Part shown: positions 17,087 through 25,027 of the stretch, one piece after another
Numbering within the stretch: the first letter of the stretch is position 1
Layout: each line of letters starts with the position of its first letter
Assembly: GCF_001422815.1 (NCBI RefSeq)
Contig: NZ_LMMP01000002.1
Coordinates: 68,011-132,010 of the forward strand
Length of the DNA stretch: 64,000 nt
Direction of reading: 5' to 3'
Source: Methylobacterium sp. Leaf91
GTDB taxonomy: Bacteria > Pseudomonadota > Alphaproteobacteria > Rhizobiales > Beijerinckiaceae
The notes under the pieces: model-generated
Databases searched by the model: none
Told to the model about the DNA's origin: nothing
What the model saw: only the letters and a program-made list of their open reading frames with translations
Position numbers and translations under genes: made by a program

Positions 17087-17583
17087 GCGGCGAGTCCGCC
17101 GCCCCGACAGTCGGTCTGCTCATCCGCGACAACCGCCTGCGGGAATGGGGTTTTCCGCGCTGGGGGTCGTCAGCGGCGGCGGGGCTCGACCTCCATGCCT
17201 GTCTCGACGAGCCCCTGCTCCTTACCCCTCAGGCTCCCCCCGTGCTGATCGCTGCGGGGTTCAGCGTACTGATCCGCGACCCGAACTGGTGCGGCCTCGT
17301 CTTCCCGCGCTCCGGCCTCGGACATCGCGAGGGGCTGGTGCTGGGCAACGGGACCGGCGTCATCGACGCGGATTACGAGGGGCCTCTGATGGTCTCGGCC
17401 TGGAACCGCAACGCCGACCCGAGGGCGACCATCGTCATCCATCCCGGCGACAGGATCGCGCAACTGGTCTTCACCCGCGTGACACGGCCGGACTTCACCA
17501 TCGTCGACGCGCTCGATCCAGACGAATCCGAACCCCCATCCGGGCGCGGAGAAAGTGGATTCGGATCGACCGGCCGGCGCTAG
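17083..17583 (+). CDS. dut: dUTP diphosphatase (dUTPase)
   Basis: It hydrolyses dUTP to dUMP and pyrophosphate, keeping uracil out of DNA and feeding thymidylate synthesis. The 166-residue trimeric-type protein has all five dUTPase motifs: SAAAGLDLHA, PRSGLG, the long GNGTGVIDADYEGPL, GDRIAQLVF and the C-terminal arm RGESGFGSTG. It starts with GTG inside the stop of the CitE-like gene (4-bp overlap), so translation is coupled. A CCCGACC/GGTCGGG hairpin at 17591-17610 follows the stop. Confidence 0.93.
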   Translation: MSGESAAPTVGLLIRDNRLREWGFPRWGSSAAAGLDLHACLDEPLLLTPQAPPVLIAAGFSVLIRDPNWCGLVFPRSGLGHREGLVLGNGTGVIDADYEGPLMVSAWNRNADPRATIVIHPGDRIAQLVFTRVTRPDFTIVDALDPDESEPPSGRGESGFGSTGRR

Positions 17584-17881
17584 AGCTGCGCCCGACCACG
17601 TTGGGTCGGGGCACATCTCCAGGCCTTTGTTGTGCCGCGCTCTTTTTCGCCGAACCGGCACCCACTTCGGCGGAGAGCGCTCAAGAAGCGACACGGGAGG
17701 CGGGCCGCGAAGTCAGAGAACTGAGGCGCGATCCTCAGCCGCAATTTCCGTCTATGAGCCTTGTATCCGTGCTTCCGGCGATGGAACGTGCGTCCGTCGC
17801 GGACTCGCCCGCGTGCGTTCCGTCTTCCGGATCGTCCGGCAGCCGCCGCTGCTTTCGAAGGTCGGGAGAGACCGTGTTCTG

Positions 17882-18952
17882 ATGCCTGCCATGCCCGCAT
17901 CCGTAGAGACGGCTTCGGCCCTTATCGCCATCGTCTGCGCCTCTGCGCCGGTCCATCTCGTCCTGAACCTGCGAAGTCTCGATTGCGCCATCCGGCTGGT
18001 CACCGGGGCGAAAGCTGCCGCGAGCGACGAGCTATTCCAACCGGCCGATCTCGTCATCGTGATGCACGATCCCGACAGCGGAATCGATGGTCCGGCGGTG
18101 ATCCGGGACCTGCGCGCCTACGGGGGGCACGCCCGCACGGCAATCCTGTTTCTCGGGTCTTCTCCCGCCCTGCGGCGCCCGGCTGTCGAGGCCGGCGCCA
18201 CCGACGTGATGACCGGATCGATCGATCCACTCGACCTTCAGATCCGGGTCTGCAACCTGCTCGAACTCGCTCTGGCTCGCCAGGTACTCGACCGGCAATC
18301 GGATGCGATGAGCCGTGACGTCGACCGTGCCGGCGCTGAGGCTGCCTCACGGGAACGCGAGATCATCCGCCGCCTGATGCTGGCGGCCGAGTTCCGCGAC
18401 GATCAGGCGGGGGACCACCTCACGCGGGTCGCCGGCTGCGCTATCGCCATCGCCGAGGGCCTCGGATTGTCGGAGGGAGACGCCAACGATATCGCCCTGG
18501 CCTCGACCATGCACGACATCGGTAAGATCAGCATCCCCGACAGCATCCTGATGAAGCCGGGACCGCTGAGCCACAGCGAGCGCGAGGAGATGAAGCACCA
18601 CGCGATCCGCGGCTATCGCATGCTGTACGACAGCCCCTCGCATCTGCTGCAACTCGCCTCCGACATCGCCTTGACCCATCACGAGCGCTGGGATGGCGGC
18701 GGTTATCCGCAGGGGCTCAGCACGACGCAGATCCCCCTAGCAGGCCGCATCGTCGCCGTCGCCGACGTGTTCGATGCGCTGATTTCGGAGCGGGTCTACA
18801 AGAAGGCCTGGACTCCCGAGGCGGCGCGCCGGCACCTCGAAGAGCATGCCGGAACCCATTTCGATCCGGATTGCGTCGCCGCCTTCGTGTCCCGCTGGGA
18901 GGACATTCTCGGGCTGGTGGAGAGCAACCCGCCCGAACCGGCCAGCGCCTGA
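17882..18952 (+). CDS. HD-GYP domain phosphodiesterase with receiver-like N-terminus
   Basis: A 356-residue protein. Residues about 20-130 look like a degenerate receiver domain (ADLVIVMHDPDSGIDG, TAILFLGSS, EAGATDVMTG); the phosphoacceptor region is atypical. About 165-340 is an HD-GYP c-di-GMP phosphodiesterase domain with the metal-binding H211-D212 (HDIGKISIPD) and the signature HHERWDGGGYP at 266-276. It probably degrades c-di-GMP in response to an unknown input. The ATG at 17882 has GGGAGAG upstream; an ATG three codons on is possible. Upstream 17584-17881 (about 300 bp) shows no gene. Confidence 0.87.
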   Translation: MPAMPASVETASALIAIVCASAPVHLVLNLRSLDCAIRLVTGAKAAASDELFQPADLVIVMHDPDSGIDGPAVIRDLRAYGGHARTAILFLGSSPALRRPAVEAGATDVMTGSIDPLDLQIRVCNLLELALARQVLDRQSDAMSRDVDRAGAEAASREREIIRRLMLAAEFRDDQAGDHLTRVAGCAIAIAEGLGLSEGDANDIALASTMHDIGKISIPDSILMKPGPLSHSEREEMKHHAIRGYRMLYDSPSHLLQLASDIALTHHERWDGGGYPQGLSTTQIPLAGRIVAVADVFDALISERVYKKAWTPEAARRHLEEHAGTHFDPDCVAAFVSRWEDILGLVESNPPEPASA

Positions 18953-18965
18953 GCCGGGTGGAGGA

Positions 18966-19793
18966 TCAGGCGTCGGCGACGCCGGCCTCGTCTTGTGCCT
19001 GAAGCACGTCGGGCCGGGGCATCGAGATGATGTTGTAGCCGGAATCAACGAAATGGACCTCGCCGGTGACGCCACCGGAAAGGTCCGAGAGCAGATACAC
19101 CGCTGATCCACCCACTTCCTCGAGGGTCACGGTGCGCCGCAGGGGAGCGTGGGCGCGCTGGTGATTGAACATCAGGCGCGCATCGGCGATGCCGGCGCCG
19201 GCCAGAGTCCGCATCGGGCCGGCCGAGAGGGCGTTGACGCGGATTCCCTCCGGGCCGAGATCGCCCGCGAGATAGCGCACGGATGCCTCGAGCGCGGCCT
19301 TGGCGACCCCCATGACGTTGTAGTTCGGCATGATCCGGGTCGAACCGCCATAGGTCAGCGTTAGCATCGCGCCACCCTTGCGCATCCGCTTGGCCGCACG
19401 CTGCGCGATCTCCGTGAATGAGAAACAGGAGATGACCATGGTCCGCGAGAAATTCTCGCGGCTGGTCACGTCGACATAGCGGCCCTTGAGCTGGCCCTTG
19501 TCGGAAAAGCCGATGGCGTGGACCACGAAATCGATCCCGTCGGTGAAGCGTTCGTCCAGGGTAGCGAACAGCGCGTCCACACTGGCGATGTCCTCCACGT
19601 CACAGGGGACCACGATATCGGAGCCGAGGGAGGCGGCCAGTGGCTTCACGCGGCGGCCGAGAGCTTCCCCCTGATAGGTGAACGCGAGTTGGGCCCCGTG
19701 CTCATGCAGGGACTTGGCGATGCCCCAGGCGATGGAATGATCGTTGGCGACCCCTAGAATCAGGCCGCGCTTGCCTGCCATCAAACCCGTCAT
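18966..19793 (-). CDS. fabI: Enoyl-[acyl-carrier-protein] reductase (NADH)
   Basis: It catalyses the last reduction in each round of fatty acid elongation. The 275-residue SDR-fold protein has the FabI start GKRGLILGVANDHSIAWGIA, the catalytic Y148/Y158 and K165 in TYGGSTRIMPNYNVMGVAK, and FabI-type AHAPLRRTVTLEEVG and GEVHFVDSGYN. It lies on the same strand downstream of fabA and fabB, the usual alphaproteobacterial cluster. A 397-bp gap with a small ORF and its own promoter separates it from fabB. Confidence 0.94.
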   Translation of the reverse strand: MTGLMAGKRGLILGVANDHSIAWGIAKSLHEHGAQLAFTYQGEALGRRVKPLAASLGSDIVVPCDVEDIASVDALFATLDERFTDGIDFVVHAIGFSDKGQLKGRYVDVTSRENFSRTMVISCFSFTEIAQRAAKRMRKGGAMLTLTYGGSTRIMPNYNVMGVAKAALEASVRYLAGDLGPEGIRVNALSAGPMRTLAGAGIADARLMFNHQRAHAPLRRTVTLEEVGGSAVYLLSDLSGGVTGEVHFVDSGYNIISMPRPDVLQAQDEAGVADA

Positions 19794-19958
19794 CCGTATC
19801 CTCGCATCCCTCGCGCCGAAATGTCAGACAGTTCCGGCCATTGCGAGGACGCTTAGCGCGGGCATCGATGAACTGTCCAATCCCACAGCGAACCGGGACT
19901 CGGGTGCCAGCCTCGTACGGATCGACTATCGCGTTGGGCTTGTGAGGAGGGCGAGCGA

Positions 19959-20081
19959 TCAGAAATAGCCGCGCGTCTCGTCGAGTGCGGTGTCGAAGAG
20001 CGCCTGCTTAGCCCGAATGCAGGCCGTGGCCGCGACACCGAGGCCAGCCAGCGCACTCAAGGAAATCAGGATCATCACCAT
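19959..20081 (-). CDS. Small membrane protein (40 residues) under stress promoter
   Basis: A 41-codon ORF (start ATG at 20081, possible ATG at 20075). It encodes one hydrophobic segment, ILISLSALAGLGVAATACI, then a charged tail, RAKQALFDTALDETRGYF. The Cys after the hydrophobic run (ATAC) might even act as a lipobox. It is supported by an EcfG-type promoter whose -10 box lies 26 bp upstream, giving a leader of about 20 nt with GGAG. Function unknown. Candidate single-pass membrane or lipoprotein peptide of the general stress response. Confidence 0.5.
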   Translation of the reverse strand: MVMILISLSALAGLGVAATACIRAKQALFDTALDETRGYF

Positions 20082-20106
20082 CACAGACTTTCGGCTCCAT
20101 CCCGGA

Positions 20107-20131
20107 AACGCGAAGTCGAATTCGCGGTTCC
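20107..20131 (-). promoter_or_regulatory. EcfG-type promoter (minus strand)
   Basis: On the minus strand GGAAC (20127-20131), a 16-bp spacer and CGTT (20107-20110). It drives leftwards into the small ORF at 20081 and possibly fabI. Confidence 0.65.
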
Positions 20132-20190
20132 GAGAAAATGGCCGATATATGGACAGTATGACCCAAGTAGAGCTTGATAAGCTTAGCCGT

Positions 20191-21417
20191 TCAAGCGTCG
20201 ATATGCTTCAGGACTAGAGTGGAATTGGTTCCACCGAAGCCGAAGGAATTCGACACGACGTGACCGAGCTGAACGTTGTCGCGGCGCTGCCTGAGGATCG
20301 GCATGTCGGCGAAAGCCGGATCGAGTTCGTCGATATGGGCGCTCTCGCAGATGAAGCCGTTCTGCATCATCAGGAGAGAATAGATCGCCTCATGGACGCC
20401 GGTGGCTCCCAGCGAATGACCAGTCAGCGACTTGGTGCCCGAGATCGGTGGGCAATCGTCGCCGCGCCCGAAGACCTCGCGGATCGCCTCGATCTCCTTG
20501 AGATCGCCCACCGGCGTCGCGGTGGCATGGGGGTTGATGTAATCGATCTTCGCGCCCTTGAGCCCTTCCATCGCCTGCCTCATGCAGCGCACGGCGCCTT
20601 CGCCAGAGGGGGCCACCATATCGTGGCCGTCGGAGGTCGCCCCGTAGCCCGCGAGCTCGCCGTAGATGCGAGCGCCGCGTGCCTTGGCATGCTCCAGTTC
20701 TTCCAGAACAAGGACGCCGGCACCACCCGCGATCACGAAACCGTCGCGGTTGACATCATAGGCACGGGAGGCGCGGGCAGGGGTGTCGTTGTAGCGCGAT
20801 GACATGGCGCCCATGGCGTCGAACAGGACGGAAAGCGTCCAGTCCAGATCCTCGCAGCCGCCGGCGAAAATAATGTCCTGACGCCCGCCCTGAATCACCT
20901 CGGCGGCGTTGCCGATGCAGTGGTTGGACGTCGCGCAGGCGGACGAAATCGAATAGTTCACGCCCTTGATCTTGAAGAAGGTCGCCAGCGTCGCCGAGGC
21001 CGTCGAGCACATCGCCTTGGGGACGGCGAAGGGGCCGACGCGCTTGGGGCCCTTTTCCCGGGCGAGGTTGGCGGATTCGACGATCGCCTTCGTCGAGGGC
21101 CCGCCGGAGCCCATGATGATTCCGGTGCGGTCGTTGGAAACGTCCCCAGCCTCCAAGCCGGCGTCACTGATCGCCTGATCCATGGCGATGTGGTTCCAGG
21201 CCGTGCCGCCGCCATGGAAGCGCATGGCGCGCCGGTCGACGATCCCCTCAGGATCGATGCTCGGTCGTCCCTCGACCTGGCTGCGGAAGCCGAGTTCGGC
21301 ATAGGAGGCCGAGTGGCCGATGCCCGACCTGGCCTCGCGCAGGGAGGCAAGGACTTCCTGGGTGTTGTTGCCGATGGACGAGACGATGCCCATCCCGGTG
21401 ATCACGACACGCCGCAT
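20191..21417 (-). CDS. fabB: 3-oxoacyl-[acyl-carrier-protein] synthase I
   Basis: A condensing enzyme that elongates cis-unsaturated acyl-ACP. The 408-residue thiolase-fold protein has the Cys-His-His triad: C161 in [13 protein letters not shown]297 in [11 protein letters not shown] and H334 in [11 protein letters not shown]. Length and sequence (for example [15 protein letters not shown]) are of the FabB rather than FabF type, and pairing with fabA supports this. It lies 119 bp downstream of fabA. Confidence 0.94.
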   Translation of the reverse strand: MRRVVITGMGIVSSIGNNTQEVLASLREARSGIGHSASYAELGFRSQVEGRPSIDPEGIVDRRAMRFHGGGTAWNHIAMDQAISDAGLEAGDVSNDRTGIIMGSGGPSTKAIVESANLAREKGPKRVGPFAVPKAMCSTASATLATFFKIKGVNYSISSACATSNHCIGNAAEVIQGGRQDIIFAGGCEDLDWTLSVLFDAMGAMSSRYNDTPARASRAYDVNRDGFVIAGGAGVLVLEELEHAKARGARIYGELAGYGATSDGHDMVAPSGEGAVRCMRQAMEGLKGAKIDYINPHATATPVGDLKEIEAIREVFGRGDDCPPISGTKSLTGHSLGATGVHEAIYSLLMMQNGFICESAHIDELDPAFADMPILRQRRDNVQLGHVVSNSFGFGGTNSTLVLKHIDA

Positions 21418-21536
21418 GGAAACGCTCTTCTCTTTCGCCGAAGCGCCGTCGCACCGACGCGTGTCAGGTAGGATGATGTCGGGGCATTCTCAACCACCGC
21501 GATGGCGGTCGGCCCCGAGATGCACCGGCAGCGGGG

Positions 21537-22094
21537 TTAGCTTTGTGCCTGGAACAGGGCAACCCTCAGATCCTTGGCGTCGTAGATCCGGGCGCCGTCC
21601 GCCTCCAGCCAGCCATCGGCGATGCCGAGAACGAGCTTGCCCTGGCGCACGCGCTTGATGTCGATCCCGTAGACGACCTTGCTCACGGTGGGCAGCACCT
21701 GGTCGCTGAACTTCACTTCTCCGACGCCGAGCGCCCGGCCGCGCCCTGGGGCACCGAGCCATCCGAGATGGAAGCCCACGAGCTGCCAGAGAGCATCGAG
21801 GCCAAGACAGCCGGGCATGACCGGGTCGTTCTTGAAGTGACAACCGAAGAACCAGAGGTCCGGCCGCACGTCGAATTCCGCCAGGACATGACCCTTGCCG
21901 AAGGCGCCGCCCTCGGTCCCGATCGAGGTGATGCGGTCGAACATCAGCATTGGCGGCAAGGGAAGCTGCGCGTTTCCGGCACCGAACAGCTCGCCCCGAC
22001 CGCAGGCCAGCAACTCCTCATGGGAGTAGTGGGAGGCGCGGGGGGCGGTCTGTGCTGAACCGGCGGCGGCGGACGATTCGGGATCGGAAGACAT
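21537..22094 (-). CDS. fabA: 3-hydroxydecanoyl-[ACP] dehydratase/isomerase
   Basis: It dehydrates 3-hydroxyacyl-ACP and isomerises trans-2- to cis-3-decenoyl-ACP, the branch point to unsaturated fatty acids. The 185-residue hot-dog protein has the catalytic H86 ([14 protein letters not shown]) and D100 (LGLDALWQ). The start is set at the ATG at 22094; the frame is open to 22283 but that part is not FabA-like. First gene of fabA-fabB-fabI, divergent from irr across about 290 bp. Confidence 0.94.
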   Translation of the reverse strand: MSSDPESSAAAGSAQTAPRASHYSHEELLACGRGELFGAGNAQLPLPPMLMFDRITSIGTEGGAFGKGHVLAEFDVRPDLWFFGCHFKNDPVMPGCLGLDALWQLVGFHLGWLGAPGRGRALGVGEVKFSDQVLPTVSKVVYGIDIKRVRQGKLVLGIADGWLEADGARIYDAKDLRVALFQAQS

Positions 22095-22384
22095 GATCGG
22101 TGTGTCGGTCCTTGGTGGAGGGCGCGATCGAAACGCCGGACATCGCCCTCGAAACATCGGACGCGCATGGCCATCCAGGGCCACGACACGATCCGAGCTC
22201 GCGAGCGGCGCTTCGTTAACACAGCGGCTTTGAGCCTCAAAACACCTCGTTTTCGTCGTGTTCAATGGAATGACTTTAAACAAGCCTCATGTTCACACCG
22301 CGTGGCCACCCATCAACCAGCTCGGGTTGCGACGAGGGGGGAGGTTCGTATAGAGTTCCCGCTGTATTGTGTTATTTACGTGAG

Positions 22385-22906
22385 ATGTCAGTACCGCCGA
22401 TGTCCAACTCGCTGCCGCTGCAAGCCATGCTGAACGCTCGTGGCGCTCCCCTCGACGCCGCTTCGGCTGCCGGTCGTCGGGGATGTCCCCTGTCCGACCT
22501 GCGCGACCGTTTGCGCCGCTCCGGTCTCCGTCCGACCCGCCAGCGGCTCTCGCTCGGCTGGCTCCTGTTCGGGCGCGGCGACCGCCATCTCACGGCGGAA
22601 ATGCTCTATGACGAGGCTATGCGCGCCAAGGTGCCGGTCTCGCTGGCAACGGTCTACAATACGCTCCACCAGTTCACCGAGGCTGGCCTGCTGCGCCAGT
22701 TGGCTCTCGACGGGTCGAAGGCCTATTTCGACACCAACCCGAGTGAGCACCACCACTTCTTCCTGGAAGACGAGGGACAGGTGCTGGACATGCCCGATTG
22801 CGGCATCACCGTCGATTCGCTCCCGGATGCGCCCGAAGGCATGGAGATCGCCGGGGTCGAGGTTATCGTCCGCCTGCGCCGCCGGCACGGTGCGCGTCAG
22901 TCCTGA
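22385..22906 (+). CDS. irr: Iron response regulator Irr (Fur family)
   Basis: A heme-responsive Fur-family repressor/activator of iron and heme genes in Rhizobiales-type alphaproteobacteria. The 173-residue protein has a winged helix (DLRDRLRRSGLRPTRQRLSLG, VSLATVYNTLHQFTEAGLLRQL) and the histidine cluster SEHHHFFLED at 121-130 used for heme or metal. An N-terminal RRGCPLSDL (C34-P35) resembles the heme-regulatory Cys-Pro motif of Bradyrhizobium Irr. It is divergent from fabA, a conserved order in this group. The start at 22385 is tentative; 22400 is possible. Confidence 0.92.
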   Translation: MSVPPMSNSLPLQAMLNARGAPLDAASAAGRRGCPLSDLRDRLRRSGLRPTRQRLSLGWLLFGRGDRHLTAEMLYDEAMRAKVPVSLATVYNTLHQFTEAGLLRQLALDGSKAYFDTNPSEHHHFFLEDEGQVLDMPDCGITVDSLPDAPEGMEIAGVEVIVRLRRRHGARQS

Positions 22907-22935
22907 ACCTCTACGACCTCCTGCCCGCCATCATG

Positions 22936-22964
22936 AAAAAGGCCCGGCTCAGCCGGGCCTTTTT
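22936..22964. terminator. Bidirectional intrinsic terminator between irr and SH3 protein gene
   Basis: A near-perfect palindrome of 14-nt arms (22936-22949 and 22951-22964) with A5 on the left and T5 on the right of a GC-rich stem. It is placed between two convergent genes, so it can stop transcription from both sides. Confidence 0.9.
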
Positions 22965-22991
22965 CATATCCGCCGAACTGCGCGTTCCCGC

Positions 22992-23561
22992 TCAGTCAAT
23001 CTTCTCGTTGGGGTAGACCCCCCAGAGGCGGTCCTGGCGGATATAGCCGTCCACGTCGCCGCTCTTCTGGGGCAGCGCGACGATGACCCGGCACCAGCTT
23101 CCGGTGCAGCTCTTGACGCTGCCGATGACGCCGGGCTGGAGCTTCGCCTCCACGCTCGCCCCTTCTTCCGCCCGCGCATGGAGCGGGATCGCAGAATCTC
23201 CTCCCTTGGCTGCCATGACGATGGAGGTGCGCCGGCCGGAAAGGAGGGAGTGCAGCACCCAGCCCTCGGTCCCCTCGGAATCCCGGATACGGCGCCAAGT
23301 CTCGAACTCGGCGACGATCTCGATGGGCAGGCCTGCACGCTGGAACACCCACAGCGTGCGGTGATCCTTCGAAGGTCCCTCGCGCAGGTTGACGCGATCC
23401 GTCTTGAGGCTTGCGTAGCGGGGTAGGGGCAGGCCTGTCGCGGGGCCGCGATTCGCATCGCCCGCGCCTGCAGGGGCTGCGATCGCCCTCGAAGGCAGCG
23501 CCGCCCATGAGGAGGCCAGCGTCAGGCAGGTGAAGAACAGGAATCCAGGCAGGCGCATCAT
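22992..23561 (-). CDS. Secreted SH3-domain protein
   Basis: A 189-residue exported protein with a signal peptide (MMRLPGFLFFTCLTLASSW, cleavage near AIAA). The mature part has two bacterial SH3-like domains: SLKTDRVNLREGPSKDHRTL to EGWVLHSLLSGRR, then AEEGASVEAKLQPGVIGSVKSC to GYIRQDRLWGVYP. Such domains often bind peptidoglycan or target envelope proteins. Single gene; start at 23561 with GGGAAGA upstream. Confidence 0.83.
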   Translation of the reverse strand: MMRLPGFLFFTCLTLASSWAALPSRAIAAPAGAGDANRGPATGLPLPRYASLKTDRVNLREGPSKDHRTLWVFQRAGLPIEIVAEFETWRRIRDSEGTEGWVLHSLLSGRRTSIVMAAKGGDSAIPLHARAEEGASVEAKLQPGVIGSVKSCTGSWCRVIVALPQKSGDVDGYIRQDRLWGVYPNEKID

Positions 23562-23855
23562 CGGTCTTCCCAAAGGTTCGCGATCGTCATTTTCCCGGAC
23601 GGCCATGTCTCCATGATCGTCATGGCCACGATCGGCATCGTGAATCCTCGTCTAGCGATCCCGCGCGATGCTTCGGGCGCGGGGGTACGTTGTGTTCCGT
23701 GCCCTCTCTGGTAGAGAAGCCTCGGGAACCGGCAGCCAAGGCGTCGGAGCTATGGGACCTGTCTGGCCGATGCGTGGTTAATGCGAGGTCAAGCCTCGGC
23801 ATGAACTCCGGCTCACTGCAGAGACCGGCCTAGCAGAAACGTTCGCGGAGGGTGC

Positions 23856-24860
23856 ATGTCGTCGTTGAAGCGCAAGCCACTCGTTGTGGTCACGCGTCGC
23901 CTGCCTGAGGTGGTCGAGGCACGCATGCGCGAATTGTTCGATATTCGCCTCAGCCCCGATGACAAGCCGATGAGCAGCGAGGCGCTGGCCGCCGCTTTGC
24001 GCGAAGCCGACGTCCTCGTTCCCACCGTCACGGACAAGATCGATTCCGGTCTCCTCGCCCAAGCCGGCCCGAACCTTCGCCTGATCGCGAATTTCGGCAA
24101 TGGCGTCGACCATATCGACGTGGCGGTCGCACTGGAGCGCGGCATCACCGTCACCAATACCCCCGGCGTCCTCACCGAGGACACGGCCGACATGACGATG
24201 GCGCTGATCCTCGCCGTGGCGCGCCGCGTCGCCGAAGGCGCCCGGATCATTCCGGACGACAATTGGGACGAAGGCTGGTCCCCGACCTGGATGCTCGGCC
24301 GCCGCATCACCGGCAAGCGCCTCGGTATCGTCGGCATGGGGCGGATCGGTCAGGCCCTCGCTCGACGCGCGAAGGCGTTCGGCCTGCAGATCCATTATCA
24401 CAACCGGCGCAAGGCACCGGCGCAGATCGAGCGCGAGCTCGACGCGACCTATTGGGAATCCCTCGACCAGATGCTGGCGCGGGTGGACATCGTCTCGGTC
24501 AATTGCCCCCACACGCCCGCGACCTACCACCTCCTCTCGGCCCGCCGTCTGAAGCTGCTGAAGCCGGAGGCGATCGTGGTGAACACGGCCCGCGGTGAGG
24601 TGATCGACGAGACGGCCCTCGCACGCCTGATCGAAGCGGGCGAGATATCCGCCGCCGGCCTCGACGTGTTCGAGCAGGAGCCGGCCGTGAGTCCGCGCCT
24701 CGTCAAGCTGGCGCGTTCCGGCAAGGTCGTGCTCCTGCCTCACATGGGCTCGGCGACGCATGAGAGCCGGACCGATATGGGCGAGAAGGTCATCATCAAC
24801 ATCAAGACCTTCATGGATGGACATCGTCCGCCGGACCGGATTCTGCCCAGCATGCTCTGA
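23856..24860 (+). CDS. D-2-hydroxyacid dehydrogenase, probable glyoxylate/hydroxypyruvate reductase
   Basis: A 334-residue NAD(P)H-dependent enzyme of the D-isomer hydroxyacid dehydrogenase family. Nucleotide site: GIVGMGRIGQALARRAKAFG. Catalytic Arg in VNTARGEVIDETAL, Glu in the following VFEQEP region, and His in LLPHMGSATHESR. The RRKAPAQIE segment after the Rossmann beta-2 fits NADPH preference and the GyaR/GHPR subgroup. In a serine-cycle methylotroph, hydroxypyruvate or glyoxylate reduction is plausible. Strong GGAGGG ribosome site. The 250 bp before it show no gene. Confidence 0.87.
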   Translation: MSSLKRKPLVVVTRRLPEVVEARMRELFDIRLSPDDKPMSSEALAAALREADVLVPTVTDKIDSGLLAQAGPNLRLIANFGNGVDHIDVAVALERGITVTNTPGVLTEDTADMTMALILAVARRVAEGARIIPDDNWDEGWSPTWMLGRRITGKRLGIVGMGRIGQALARRAKAFGLQIHYHNRRKAPAQIERELDATYWESLDQMLARVDIVSVNCPHTPATYHLLSARRLKLLKPEAIVVNTARGEVIDETALARLIEAGEISAAGLDVFEQEPAVSPRLVKLARSGKVVLLPHMGSATHESRTDMGEKVIINIKTFMDGHRPPDRILPSML

Positions 24861-24943
24861 CGTCGCCGCCTCCGGCCCGGAGCCGGGTTTGCACGAGGCT
24901 TGCTAGTTTATCGATCTATGTGCATCGGCAGACCCAAGCCGTA

Positions 24944-24968
24944 GGAACGGTGCCATGTCCGATACGTT
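24944..24968 (+). promoter_or_regulatory. EcfG-type promoter before histidine kinase gene
   Basis: GGAAC (24944-24948), a 16-bp spacer, CGTT (24965-24968), 60 bp before the kinase ATG. Exact consensus at both boxes. Confidence 0.72.
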
Positions 24969-25027
24969 GACCGGCGCCGATAGATATTGTCGGGCGAGCG
25001 TCGCGCAGCGGTTAGAGTAGGAGCACC

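Larger units (their letters stand above)
19794..20190. other. Gap between fabB and fabI holding a small ORF and stress promoter
   Basis: This gap is unusually long for a fab cluster. It contains the 40-codon ORF at 19959-20081 and the EcfG-type promoter at 20107-20131, both minus strand. Transcription from that promoter would run on into fabI unless stopped; I see no clear terminator between them. Confidence 0.5.
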
